Of a stretch of 8,695 nucleotides of DNA, positions 1 through 5,810 are shown one piece after another (the first letter of the stretch is position 1; each line of letters begins with the position of its first letter). Location: NCBI GenBank assembly GCA_023436765.1, contig JAEZHX010000204.1:1-8695 (forward strand). Reading direction: 5' to 3'. The notes below the pieces were generated by a model. That model had not been told where the DNA came from. It made no database searches and was given only the letters and a program-made list of their open reading frames with translations. This DNA is from Bacillota bacterium (lineage in GTDB: Bacteria > Bacillota > Clostridia > Lachnospirales > Lachnospiraceae). A program made the position numbers and the translations under genes.

Positions 1-2
1 TA

Positions 3-74
3 TCCGGCGAGAAGCTGGCTTATACGGAATGGGACGGAACACAGTATAATAGCAATATAATCTATTTTAAATAA
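3..74 (+). CDS. C-terminal end of an unidentified protein (5' cut by window edge)
   Basis: The third forward frame stays open from the left edge for 23 codons and stops at TAA (72-74). It reads SGEKLAYTEWDGTQYNSNIIYFK. The other two forward frames also close within the first 60 bases, so the choice of frame rests only on the sensible amino-acid make-up and on the hairpins that follow at 162-234. The fragment is too short to assign a family. Its Tyr/Asn/Gly content would suit a beta-rich or secreted protein, but that is a guess. Confidence 0.4.
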   Translation, partial: SGEKLAYTEWDGTQYNSNIIYFK

Positions 75-161
75 TCCTTATCACCTTCCTTTACATCGGA
101 AGGATGAAGGCACTATGTATTCTTCATAGTAATTGCAGTGGGCAATGTTCATAAGCTAAAG

Positions 162-201
162 GAGGGTTTTGGTTTGACGTAATCTCCAAACCAAAACCCT
201 C
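162..201. terminator. Perfect 15-bp inverted repeat, probable terminator-like hairpin
   Basis: GAGGGTTTTGGTTTG (162-176) is followed by a 10-base loop and then its exact reverse complement (187-201). This is a perfect 15-bp stem. It lies about 90 bases after the stop of the partial upstream gene and before the riboswitch promoter, so termination of the upstream transcript is the obvious role. However, the bases after the stem (AATTAAGTC) are not a clean T run, so as an intrinsic terminator it is atypical. An RNA-stabilising 3' hairpin or a small transposable repeat are alternatives. Confidence 0.5.
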
Positions 202-212
202 AATTAAGTCTA

Positions 213-234
213 CAGGAGTTTAAAGTAAACCCTG
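213..234. repeat. Small hairpin CAGG-A-GTTTA / TAAAC-CCTG
   Basis: CAGG (213-216) pairs with CCTG (231-234) and GTTTA (218-222) pairs with TAAAC (226-230), leaving A217 bulged and a 3-base loop. It sits 11 bases after the 15-bp stem and about 20 bases before the -35 box of the riboswitch promoter. It may be a second part of the upstream gene's 3' end. No strong T run follows, so the function is not clear. Confidence 0.3.
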
Positions 235-253
235 CTCCCTTTGACCTCACCTG

Positions 254-282
254 TTGACATTCATGATGATATGTGATAAATT
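254..282 (+). promoter_or_regulatory. Sigma-A type promoter of the riboswitch/GDT1 unit
   Basis: A perfect -35 hexamer TTGACA (254-259) is followed after 17 bases by TAAATT (277-282). That matches four of six -10 positions and is preceded by TGA (274-276), giving an extended -10 (TGn). The predicted transcription start is about 288-290, directly at the 5' side of the aptamer helix P1. This placement supports both the promoter and the riboswitch calls. Confidence 0.65.
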
Positions 283-288
283 ATGGAT

Positions 289-395
289 AGTTCTAAAGGG
301 GAGTAGCTGCGGGCTAACCAAAATAAAATCAACATACTGGAGAAATCCTGGTTTTATTTACTTTAAGAGTTACTTAAAGGAGCGAGACTTTTAGA
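289..395 (+). promoter_or_regulatory. yybP-ykoY (Mn2+) riboswitch aptamer
   Basis: The conserved halves of the yybP-ykoY family are visible: AAAGGGGAGTAGC (295-307) on the 5' side and GGAGCGAGAC (379-388) on the 3' side. Helices read by eye: P1 TCTAAA (292-297) with TTTAGA (390-395); a short TAGC/GCTA hairpin (304-316); a long arm AAATAAAATCA (321-331) with TGGTTTTATTT (349-359), whose loop contains the CTGGAGAAATCC region; and a CTTTAAG/CTTAAAG hairpin (361-379). This family is known to bind Mn2+ and to turn on Mn exporters and related membrane proteins. The gene that follows is a member of one such exporter family, which fits well. The helix assignment is manual and not energy-checked. Confidence 0.9.
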
Positions 396-443
396 TTAGT
401 AAGCCATTCAGAATGGTTTATTAATCTATCTGTCTCGCTTTTT
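381..443 (+). terminator. Riboswitch expression platform: intrinsic terminator competing with P1
   Basis: AGCGAGAC (381-388) pairs with GTCTCGCT (432-439), followed by TTTT (440-443). Inside, the AGATTA...CCATT arm (393-408) pairs with AATGG...TAATCT (412-427), with a few G-T wobbles, making a very long stem-loop. Its 5' arm reuses the conserved GCGAGAC and the TTTAGA strand of aptamer helix P1 (390-395), so terminator and ligand-bound P1 exclude each other. The logic is therefore an ON switch: Mn2+ stabilises P1, the terminator cannot form and the exporter gene is transcribed. Confidence 0.85.
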
Positions 444-474
444 GCTGATAAAATAAACTACGAGGTGAAAGACA

Positions 475-1596
475 ATGTTGCAGGAACTTATCAAGGCGTT
501 TACTCTTATTTTTGTTGCGGAAATGGGGGACAAGACACAAATACTGGCAATGGCTTTTGCGACCAGATATCCTGTCAAAAAAGTGTTGCTGGGTATCTTC
601 TTCGGTGCATTCCTAAATCACGGATTGGCGGTTATGCTGGGCAGCTATATATCAAACTTTATTCCGATTAATACGATCCAGATTATTGCCGGGTTTGCCT
701 TTGTCGGATTCTCACTTTGGACCTTAAAGTCCGACGATGGGGAGGAGAAGGAGGAAGAGCACAAAGCTAAATCCGGACCGGTTGTAACGGTGGCTTTAGC
801 CTTCTTTATCGGAGAACTGGGTGATAAGACACAGCTGACAGCGATAACCTTAGCTACCGATGCTGCATACCCTGTCTTTATTCTATGCGGTACCGTCTTG
901 GGGATGATTGTCACCGGAGGAATCGGTATATTCATAGGTAAAAAAATAGGAGATAAAATACCTGAAAACGCTATTAAATTAATAGCATCGGCTGTGTTTA
1001 TGTTCTTTGGTGTAAGCAAGCTTTATCAAACCGTGCCTGGTCAGTATATCACCCTGCAAAATGTTACAATTTTTATTGTAGTCATAGCAGTCCTGCTAAT
1101 TATCTTGATCAGACCGATGATCAGAAGAAGCAGGCTCGGAATCGAGTCTTTATTTAGAGTAAAATCAAGAGAGCTATATCATTACTATCGACAGACGGAG
1201 AAGAAGGTCAATAATATCTGTCTGGGTGAGGGAACCTGTGGGCATTGTCTCGGGAATCACTGTATCGTAGGATATACCAAATCGTTGATCAGAAATGGTT
1301 TGGAAAAGGACGGTTCCTTATCGGGTGAGACCTTCCTTCCCGTGGAGGAAGCATTGAGCAAGCAATATGATAAGAACAGCGTATCAGAAGCGTTAGGTCT
1401 TACTCTGAGCGTGCTTAAGAATGAACCCGACAGCAGCAGATATGAGAATATTCATGAAATCAGAAAGAAGCTGGAGACAATTATCTTTCAGAAAAGCATA
1501 GAGCATATGGATGATTGGGAGGAATATCAAAGGTGCCTGAACGACCTTGATAAAACGACCGCTGCCAGAGTATTTGAGGCTGTTAATCATTCGTAA
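475..1596 (+). CDS. TMEM165/GDT1 (UPF0016) family cation exporter, probably Mn2+, with a Cys-rich C-terminal extension
   Basis: 373-residue membrane protein. The family moves Mn2+ (Ca2+ in some members) out of the cytosol, and bacterial members such as Vibrio MneA are Mn exporters. Both family signature motifs are present: E16-M-G-D-K-T-Q22 and E114-L-G-D-K-T-Q120, each opening one half of the internally duplicated six-helix core (about residues 5-190), joined by an acidic/basic loop (86-100). Usual bacterial members are only about 190-220 residues long. This one adds a seventh hydrophobic helix (about 197-216), a basic RPMIRRSR stop-transfer stretch, and a soluble tail to residue 373. The tail includes C249, C255, C258 and C263 (C-x5-C-x2-C-x4-C) with H257 and H262 between them. 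By the positive-inside pattern the tail should be cytosolic. The ATG at 475 has GAGGTG at 463-467 as ribosome binding site. Mn2+-responsive control by the upstream riboswitch supports Mn export. Function of the tail is unknown; metal binding is inferred. Confidence 0.9.
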   Translation: MLQELIKAFTLIFVAEMGDKTQILAMAFATRYPVKKVLLGIFFGAFLNHGLAVMLGSYISNFIPINTIQIIAGFAFVGFSLWTLKSDDGEEKEEEHKAKSGPVVTVALAFFIGELGDKTQLTAITLATDAAYPVFILCGTVLGMIVTGGIGIFIGKKIGDKIPENAIKLIASAVFMFFGVSKLYQTVPGQYITLQNVTIFIVVIAVLLIILIRPMIRRSRLGIESLFRVKSRELYHYYRQTEKKVNNICLGEGTCGHCLGNHCIVGYTKSLIRNGLEKDGSLSGETFLPVEEALSKQYDKNSVSEALGLTLSVLKNEPDSSRYENIHEIRKKLETIIFQKSIEHMDDWEEYQRCLNDLDKTTAARVFEAVNHS

Positions 1597-1653
1597 CTGC
1601 CCTCCCGTAAAGTGGTTCAGGCTTTCACAAATTCATATTTAAGAAAGGATATT

Positions 1654-2178
1654 ATGAATAATAACGATATATTGATCAGACTAAGATATGCTTTGGATAT
1701 GAAAGAGATAGAGATGCTCGAAATTTTTGAACTCGGTGGCATAACGGTAACGAGAGAGGATCTGCAGCGAATGCTATTGAAGCCCCAAAAAGGCAGTGAA
1801 ATAGATTCGGAGGAGGAATTTATCGCCAATGATGAGATGAAAAAATGTAATAACTTCATGCTTGAGTCTTTTTTGAATGGTTTTATTCTTCTTCGACGGG
1901 GGAAGCAGGAACCAGAGCCAGGTAAGCCGGAAAAACAGGCTTTTATGATAAAAGAAAATAAACATGTAAATAATATCTTACTGAAGAAATTAAAGATTGC
2001 GCTTTCACTTACAAGTGAGGATATGCTTGATATTCTGAAAGCAGCTGGCGTAAATTTGTCAAACAGTGAGTTAAGTTCTGTATTACGAAGAGAAGGACAA
2101 CGTAATTATAAGGAATGTGGTGACAGATATGCCAGAAACTTTCTGAAAGGCTTGGCAATGAAGTACAGAAGCAAATAG
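1654..2178 (+). CDS. yehS: DUF1456 family protein (YehS-like)
   Basis: 174 residues and soluble, built from two copies of a helical repeat of about 70 residues. Repeat 1 (about 2-84) has NNDILIRLRYAL, then MLEIFELGGITVTREDL, and closes with CNNFMLESFLNGFILLRRGK. Repeat 2 (about 105-171) has NNILLKKLKIALSL, DMLDILKAAGVNLSNSEL and CGDRYARNFLKGL. This duplicated layout and wording match the DUF1456 family typified by E. coli YehS (about 156 residues). I know of no established biochemical function. The open frame extends upstream to a GTG at 1612, but the ATG at 1654 is preferred: it has AAAGGA at 1644-1649 (short 4-base gap) and the conserved N-D-I-L start of the family follows it directly. It lies 57 bases after the GDT1 gene with no clear promoter or terminator between, so co-transcription under the Mn riboswitch is plausible but unproven. 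Confidence 0.8.
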   Translation: MNNNDILIRLRYALDMKEIEMLEIFELGGITVTREDLQRMLLKPQKGSEIDSEEEFIANDEMKKCNNFMLESFLNGFILLRRGKQEPEPGKPEKQAFMIKENKHVNNILLKKLKIALSLTSEDMLDILKAAGVNLSNSELSSVLRREGQRNYKECGDRYARNFLKGLAMKYRSK

Positions 2179-2215
2179 TATAGATCAAAAAGACAAGGAT
2201 AGGATAAAGGTAATG

Positions 2216-2245
2216 AAAATGCGCAGCTTGCCAGCTGCGCATTTT
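2216..2245. terminator. Bidirectional intrinsic terminator between convergent genes
   Basis: AAAATGCGCAGCT (2216-2228) and AGCTGCGCATTTT (2233-2245) form a perfect 13-bp stem with a 4-base loop. The four A/T pairs at its foot give a short T run on either strand. It sits 37 bases after the yehS stop and 7 bases after the rsmH-like stop (minus strand), so it can end both transcripts. Confidence 0.8.
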
Positions 2246-2252
2246 GTAATAG

Positions 2253-3314
2253 TTATGCTTTCACTGCCCAGCGCAGTTTAGCACAACGGGCACGTCCATT
2301 GCTGTAGCATTCCTCAGCAGATGGACGGATTGGATCAGGTGCTATTTCGCTATAGATGCCTTGGTTTAGAAAATATTTAAAGGATTTCTTAACACGGCGG
2401 TCTTCACCGGAATGGAAGGTAAGGATAGCGACCCGTCCTCCTTTAGCGAGAGCATCGGGAAGCTTTTCCAGAAAACTATCCAGCACTTCAAACTCATCAT
2501 TGACATCAATCCGTAATGCCTGAAAGCACCGCTGACAGGATTTTTTAATATCCTCGTCACTGATTTTAGGTATCTTTTTCAAGGCTTCTGTTATCATATC
2601 CCTAAGCTCTGTTGTGGTTGTTATTTTGGCACCTTTTTTCAGCTTTGTCACAATGGCACGGGCGATTTCGGCGGAATAGGGCTCATCGGCATTTTCTACC
2701 AGCATGCCCTGCAGCTCATCATAAGACATATCCCGTAGACGACTTGAAGCAGGCTCGCCCTTTTCCGGATTAAGTCTTAGGTCCAGCGGACCTTCAAACT
2801 TAAAGGAAAAACCACGATCTGAATTATCGAGCTGCATCGATGAAACCCCTAAATCAGCCAAAATAAATTGAAAAGGTCCTGCTTCCGAGGAGATTTGATC
2901 TATATCTGAGAAATTCATCTGTCTGATTTCTAAAATCTCCGAACCATAACCCAGGCGAGCCAGACGCTCTCGGGTACGGGGCAATTCGATGGGGTCCACA
3001 TCGATTGCATATAAGTGCCCCTTGGAATCCAGGCACTTAAGCATCTCAAGGGTATGGCCTCCATAACCCAGTGTTGCATCCAAACCAGTCTGTCCCGGTG
3101 TAATCTGCAGAATTTCCAGTATTTCTTTGACGCAAATAGGAAGATGCATCCCGGCAGGAGTGCTTCCCTTCTGAATTACCTTAGCCACTGTCTCGGCATA
3201 TTTCTCCGGCTGCTGTTCCTTATACTTCTCTTTATAAGTCTTTGGATGAGTACCGTTGTATCTGATACGTCTCTGATGCTTCTGTGAATTATCTTTTATT
3301 TGATCTGAATTCAT
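2253..3314 (-). CDS. rsmH: RsmH/MraW-type 16S rRNA (cytosine-N4) methyltransferase, divergent stand-alone paralogue
   Basis: 353-residue SAM-dependent methyltransferase. RsmH methylates N4 of C1402 in the decoding centre of 16S rRNA. Family marks: H57-L-P-x-x-V-K-E, SAM motif D79-A-T-L-G-Y-G-G-H87, acidic D105-V-D-P, D154-L-G-V-S-S, R167-G-F-S-F, G-P-L-D-L-R (175-180), C-F-Q-A-L-R-I-x-V-N, F300-H-S-G-E-D-R306 and a closing AKLRWAVKA. Differences from the usual protein (about 310 residues): a basic, hydrophilic N-terminal extension of about 55 residues (HQRRIRYNGTHPKTYKEKY...), GPLDLRL where GPLDMRM is usual, and FHSGEDR where FHSLEDR is usual. It has no mraZ, ftsL or penicillin-binding-protein neighbours, so it is probably a second copy outside the dcw cluster. 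The start ATG (complement of 3312-3314) has GAGGG about 8 bases upstream. Exact target base is inferred; a paralogue could modify another site. Confidence 0.88.
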   Translation of the reverse strand: MNSDQIKDNSQKHQRRIRYNGTHPKTYKEKYKEQQPEKYAETVAKVIQKGSTPAGMHLPICVKEILEILQITPGQTGLDATLGYGGHTLEMLKCLDSKGHLYAIDVDPIELPRTRERLARLGYGSEILEIRQMNFSDIDQISSEAGPFQFILADLGVSSMQLDNSDRGFSFKFEGPLDLRLNPEKGEPASSRLRDMSYDELQGMLVENADEPYSAEIARAIVTKLKKGAKITTTTELRDMITEALKKIPKISDEDIKKSCQRCFQALRIDVNDEFEVLDSFLEKLPDALAKGGRVAILTFHSGEDRRVKKSFKYFLNQGIYSEIAPDPIRPSAEECYSNGRARCAKLRWAVKA

Positions 3315-3330
3315 GTGTTTCCCTCGTTAT

Positions 3331-3336
3331 TTTATA
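3331..3336 (-). promoter_or_regulatory. Possible -10 element of the rsmH-like gene
   Basis: On the minus strand TATAAA lies about 17 bases before the start codon, inside GTATAAAAT. A transcription start near 3324 would give a very short leader that still contains the GAGGG ribosome binding site. At 17-base spacing the -35 hexamer would be GATTAG, which is poor, so the call is tentative. Confidence 0.3.
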
Positions 3337-3359
3337 CTTTAACTCTGTAATTACTAATC

Positions 3360-3554
3360 ATAACAGATGCCGCTTATGAAATCTACTCCCCTTGTACAAA
3401 ATTATCAATCATCTCTTTCATTTATTGGGTATGGGATACTCCCTATCGCGAATATCAACCGGATTGCCTTAATTAGATCCGCCGGACTTGGAGGCTGTTA
3501 ATGGAAACATAAATCGTTTTGCTACCGTCGTAAAGGCTGATTTAGCGGGAGGTC
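3360..3554. other. Left part of the 406-base intergenic region; no gene supported
   Basis: Between the upstream signals of the rsmH-like gene and those of the iron operon I see no RNA gene and no frame with a start and ribosome binding site. A stop-to-stop forward frame (3473-3600) has protein-like composition (it contains LEAVNGNINRFATVVKADLAGG) but no good start and runs through the Fur box, so it could at most be a gene remnant. A lone GGGGAGTAG on the minus strand at 3383-3391 resembles one half of a yybP-ykoY aptamer, but the second half is missing. Confidence 0.4.
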
Positions 3555-3583
3555 TTGCCTTATATTTAATTAATATTGATAAT
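3555..3583 (+). promoter_or_regulatory. Candidate promoter P1 of the iron-siderophore operon
   Basis: TTGCCT (3555-3560, four of six) and GATAAT (3578-3583, five of six) are 17 bases apart. The -10 box lies inside the Fur palindrome, the classical position for iron-dependent repression by occlusion of RNA polymerase. Transcription would start near 3590 and give a leader of about 130 bases. Confidence 0.5.
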
Positions 3584-3590
3584 CAATATC
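3572..3590. promoter_or_regulatory. Fur box (ferric uptake regulator operator)
   Basis: AATATTGATAATCAATATC matches the 19-base consensus GATAATGATAATCATTATC at 16 positions. Its core ATATTGAT-A-ATCAATAT (3573-3589) is a perfect 17-base palindrome. It overlaps the -10 of one candidate promoter and ends 7 bases before the -35 of another. Together with the siderophore importer downstream, this points to repression by Fe2+-Fur when iron is plentiful. Confidence 0.85.
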
Positions 3591-3597
3591 AAATAAC

Positions 3598-3626
3598 TTG
3601 ACAAGAAATCTTAATTGAAGTAAACT
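3598..3626 (+). promoter_or_regulatory. Candidate promoter P2 of the iron-siderophore operon
   Basis: A perfect -35 TTGACA (3598-3603) is followed after 17 bases by TAAACT (3621-3626, four of six). The predicted start is about 3633. The Fur box ends just before this -35, so bound Fur could also block this promoter. A further TTGACA at 3660 and a perfect TATAAT at 3676 are only 10 bases apart and cannot work as a pair. Confidence 0.5.
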
Positions 3627-3635
3627 CTTGAATTA

Positions 3636-3702
3636 GACGAAGCGGAACCAAATCCTTCATTGACAGGAAGAGAAATATAATCATAAGGCTATTTGCTTCG
3701 TC
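3636..3702 (+). repeat. Inverted repeat closing the 5' leader of the siderophore operon
   Basis: GACGAAGC (3636-3643) is the exact reverse complement of GCTTCGTC (3695-3702). Two further G-T wobble pairs extend it inwards (3644-3645 with 3693-3694). The stem would close a 49-51-base loop and finish 5 bases before the AAGGAG ribosome binding site (3708-3713). It begins almost exactly at the predicted P2 start, so it could be a leader RNA fold that affects translation or stability. No known riboswitch class was recognised. Confidence 0.35.
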
Positions 3703-3720
3703 AAGAAAAGGAGAGTACAT

Positions 3721-4815
3721 ATGCATTTCAGAAAATTAGCATCCATTTTACTAGTTACAATGGCAATCACCTTAACAGCCTGTTCTAATTACCAAGACTC
3801 TGCTACAGGTGCAGACAATGTAGGAAACTCCCCGGAAGTAACGATGACTCCAGATGCTGAGTCTGTTATTGAAGAAAATCAAGATACAAGTCAAGTGACA
3901 ACAGAGTACCCGATTACCATAAAGCACGCTTTTGGTGAAACTGTAATAGAGGAGAAGCCTGAACGGATTGCTACTATATCATGGGGCAATCAGGACGTCC
4001 CTCTTGCCTTGGGAGTAGTTCCGGTAGGAGTATCAAAGGCCAACTACGGTGTGACCGATGACAGCGGATTATTACCCTGGACCTTACAGGCATATCAGGA
4101 GTTGGGTGTAGATCAGCCCACATTATTTAATGATACGGATGGATTGGACTATGAAGCAATCAGTGATGCCCGCCCGGATATTATTCTAGCTGCTTATTCA
4201 GGAATAACGCAGGAGGAGTATGACTTATTAAGTGCAATTGCTCCGGTAGTGGCTTATCCCACTCTGGCATGGCAGACCTACTGGAGGGATCAGATTGTTA
4301 TGGATGCTTCCGGGATGGGAAGGAAGGCTGAAGGCGAGCAGCTCGTCAAGAATCTGGAACAGCTGATTGCGGATAAACTAACCGATTATCCTCAAATCAA
4401 AGGAAAGCGTGCGGCCTTCTTCTACTTTAATCCTTCGGATCTGGGAAAGTTTTATGTTTACCTGCCTACGGATCCCAGAGCAGCATACTTAACCGATTTG
4501 GGTATGGAATTTCCCGATAGTGTATTGGCACTGGCTGAGGACTCCGCCAGTTTCGCGCTGGAAATGAGCGCTGAAAATGCAGAGGTTCTAAAGGATGTGG
4601 ATATTGTGATAGGCTATGGAGATTCTGCACTATTAAAGGCTTTACAGGAAGATGCTCTGATGGGGACGATTCCGGCTATCAAAAACGGTGCGGTTGCTTT
4701 AATTACAGACGGAACACCATTGGCTGCCTCCGGTACCCCCAGTGCACTGTCCATTCCTGCAACGATTGATGAATACTTAAGCTTAATAGGTGAGGCGGCT
4801 GATCAAGTAAAATGA
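3721..4815 (+). CDS. Iron-siderophore ABC transporter substrate-binding lipoprotein (FepB/FhuD/FecB type)
   Basis: 364 residues. It begins with a lipoprotein signal peptide: basic M-H-F-R-K, a hydrophobic stretch (6-19), and lipobox L18-T-A-C21, so C21 should be lipidated and the protein anchored outside the membrane. A flexible, Thr/Glu/Asp-rich spacer (22-62) leads to the binding domain, which opens with the typical Y-P-I-T-I-K-H-A-F-G-E and K79-P-E-R-I-A-T. The ARPDIILAAYSGIT and DVDIVIGYG segments match the two-lobe helical-backbone (class III) fold used for ferric siderophores. AAGGAG at 3708-3713 is a strong ribosome binding site. The stop TGA overlaps the next ATG (ATGA, 4812-4815). 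Delivering a ferric siderophore to the permeases encoded next is well supported by context; the siderophore itself cannot be told from sequence. Confidence 0.92.
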   Translation: MHFRKLASILLVTMAITLTACSNYQDSATGADNVGNSPEVTMTPDAESVIEENQDTSQVTTEYPITIKHAFGETVIEEKPERIATISWGNQDVPLALGVVPVGVSKANYGVTDDSGLLPWTLQAYQELGVDQPTLFNDTDGLDYEAISDARPDIILAAYSGITQEEYDLLSAIAPVVAYPTLAWQTYWRDQIVMDASGMGRKAEGEQLVKNLEQLIADKLTDYPQIKGKRAAFFYFNPSDLGKFYVYLPTDPRAAYLTDLGMEFPDSVLALAEDSASFALEMSAENAEVLKDVDIVIGYGDSALLKALQEDALMGTIPAIKNGAVALITDGTPLAASGTPSALSIPATIDEYLSLIGEAADQVK

Positions 4816-5810
4816 AGCGATCAAAAATAATTATATTTACTAGCGTAAGTATAGCAGGCATTCTGGTGTGTCTGATTGCCTCTTTGGCACTTGGGACACG
4901 GTATGTGAAATTAACTGAAGTGGTGGATGCTCTTGTCAATAAAGAAAATTCAGCATTTGCTGCCTTAGTAGTCCGTGAACGTATTCCACGAACTGTTTTC
5001 AGCCTTCTGGCCGGTGCAGCTCTTGGAGTCTCCGGAGCCATTATGCAGGCGATTACCCGCAATCCGGTCGCTGACCCTAGCATTTTGGGGGTGAATACCG
5101 GGGCCTCCTTATTTGTGGTATGTGGGATTGCTTTCTTCCGTATCAGCACAGCGAGCCAGTATATATGGTTTGCCTTGGCAGGTGCTGCGGTTACGGCAAT
5201 CTTTGTATATGGGATAGGTTCCTTGGGCTATGGAGGTGCAACTCCGATCAAACTTACTTTGGCTGGAGCAGCGACCAGCGCTGCCCTGTCTTCCTTAGTA
5301 AGTGCTGTAATACTTCCCAGAACCGAAGTAATGAATTCCTTCCGCTTCTGGCAGGTGGGAAGTGTCAGCGGCGCAACCTGGGAAGGGATTGTTTCTGTAT
5401 TGCCATTTCTGATTACAGGTATTGCAATCGCTGTACTTACAACACCAGCTTTAAATGCAATGGCCCTGGGTGATGATATCGCCACAGGATTAGGGGTACG
5501 CACCGGTATGATCCGGATCATAGGAGCGTTCGCCGGTGTTCTTCTTTGCGGGGCGACGACTGCATTGGCCGGGCCGATTGGATTTGTGGGTCTGATGATT
5601 CCTCACACGATACGCCTCCTGTGCGGACCGGATCTAAGAATGCTCGTGCCCTTGTCAGCAGCAGGTGGAGCGATGCTCTTAACCATATCGGATATTGTCG
5701 GGAGGCTTATCGGTAATCCGGGTGAGCTTGAGTCAGGTATAATCACTGCCTTCTTTGGAGCGCCAATTCTGATCATCGTTGCCAGGAGATCAAAGGAGCG
5801 AGCATTATGA
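4812..5810 (+). CDS. FecCD-type iron-siderophore ABC permease, subunit 1
   Basis: 332 residues, very hydrophobic; about ten membrane helices are expected for the family and the hydrophobic pattern agrees. FecCD/BtuC marks: R57-I-P-R60 before a Gly/Ala-rich helix, then T82-R-N-P-V-A-D-P-S-I-L-G-V-N-T-G97; the cytosolic coupling segment A218-L-G-D-D-I-A-T-G-L-G-V229, which contacts the ATPase; and G254-P-I-G-F-V-G-L-M-I-P-H265. It ends in a basic tail (ARRSKERAL). Its ATG overlaps the stop of the binding-protein gene and the nearest Shine-Dalgarno-like bases (AGGTGAGG, about 4788-4795) are too far away, so translation is probably coupled to the gene before. It forms the channel with the second permease. 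Confidence 0.93.
   Translation: MKRSKIIIFTSVSIAGILVCLIASLALGTRYVKLTEVVDALVNKENSAFAALVVRERIPRTVFSLLAGAALGVSGAIMQAITRNPVADPSILGVNTGASLFVVCGIAFFRISTASQYIWFALAGAAVTAIFVYGIGSLGYGGATPIKLTLAGAATSAALSSLVSAVILPRTEVMNSFRFWQVGSVSGATWEGIVSVLPFLITGIAIAVLTTPALNAMALGDDIATGLGVRTGMIRIIGAFAGVLLCGATTALAGPIGFVGLMIPHTIRLLCGPDLRMLVPLSAAGGAMLLTISDIVGRLIGNPGELESGIITAFFGAPILIIVARRSKERAL

Noticed and set aside
112..130. ACTATG/CATAGT hairpin near the left edge
   Set aside because: A 6-bp A/T-rich stem is expected by chance at this frequency, and no T run or conserved context accompanies it.
1612..1653. Upstream GTG start for the YehS-like protein, adding 14 residues
   Set aside because: The added residues do not resemble the family, and the ATG at 1654 has a purine-rich ribosome binding site and begins exactly at the conserved N-D-I-L segment.
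3300..3400. Minus-strand GGGGAGTAG (3383-3391) upstream of the rsmH-like gene as a second yybP-ykoY riboswitch
   Set aside because: Only the 5' conserved half is present. No GCGAGAC half, no matching long arm and no terminator follow before the start codon, and a possible promoter -10 lies downstream of it.
3660..3681. TTGACA (3660) and TATAAT (3676) as a promoter
   Set aside because: The hexamers are perfect but only 10 bases apart, too close for RNA polymerase. Re-pairing at 16-17 bases gives only weak partners.
4703..5149. Long minus-strand open frame across the lipoprotein/permease junction, and similar ones at 645-1019 and 6349-6768
   Set aside because: They lie opposite strongly supported membrane or lipoprotein genes, have no ribosome binding sites and read as low-quality Pro/Thr/Arg-rich protein. 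They are antisense shadows.
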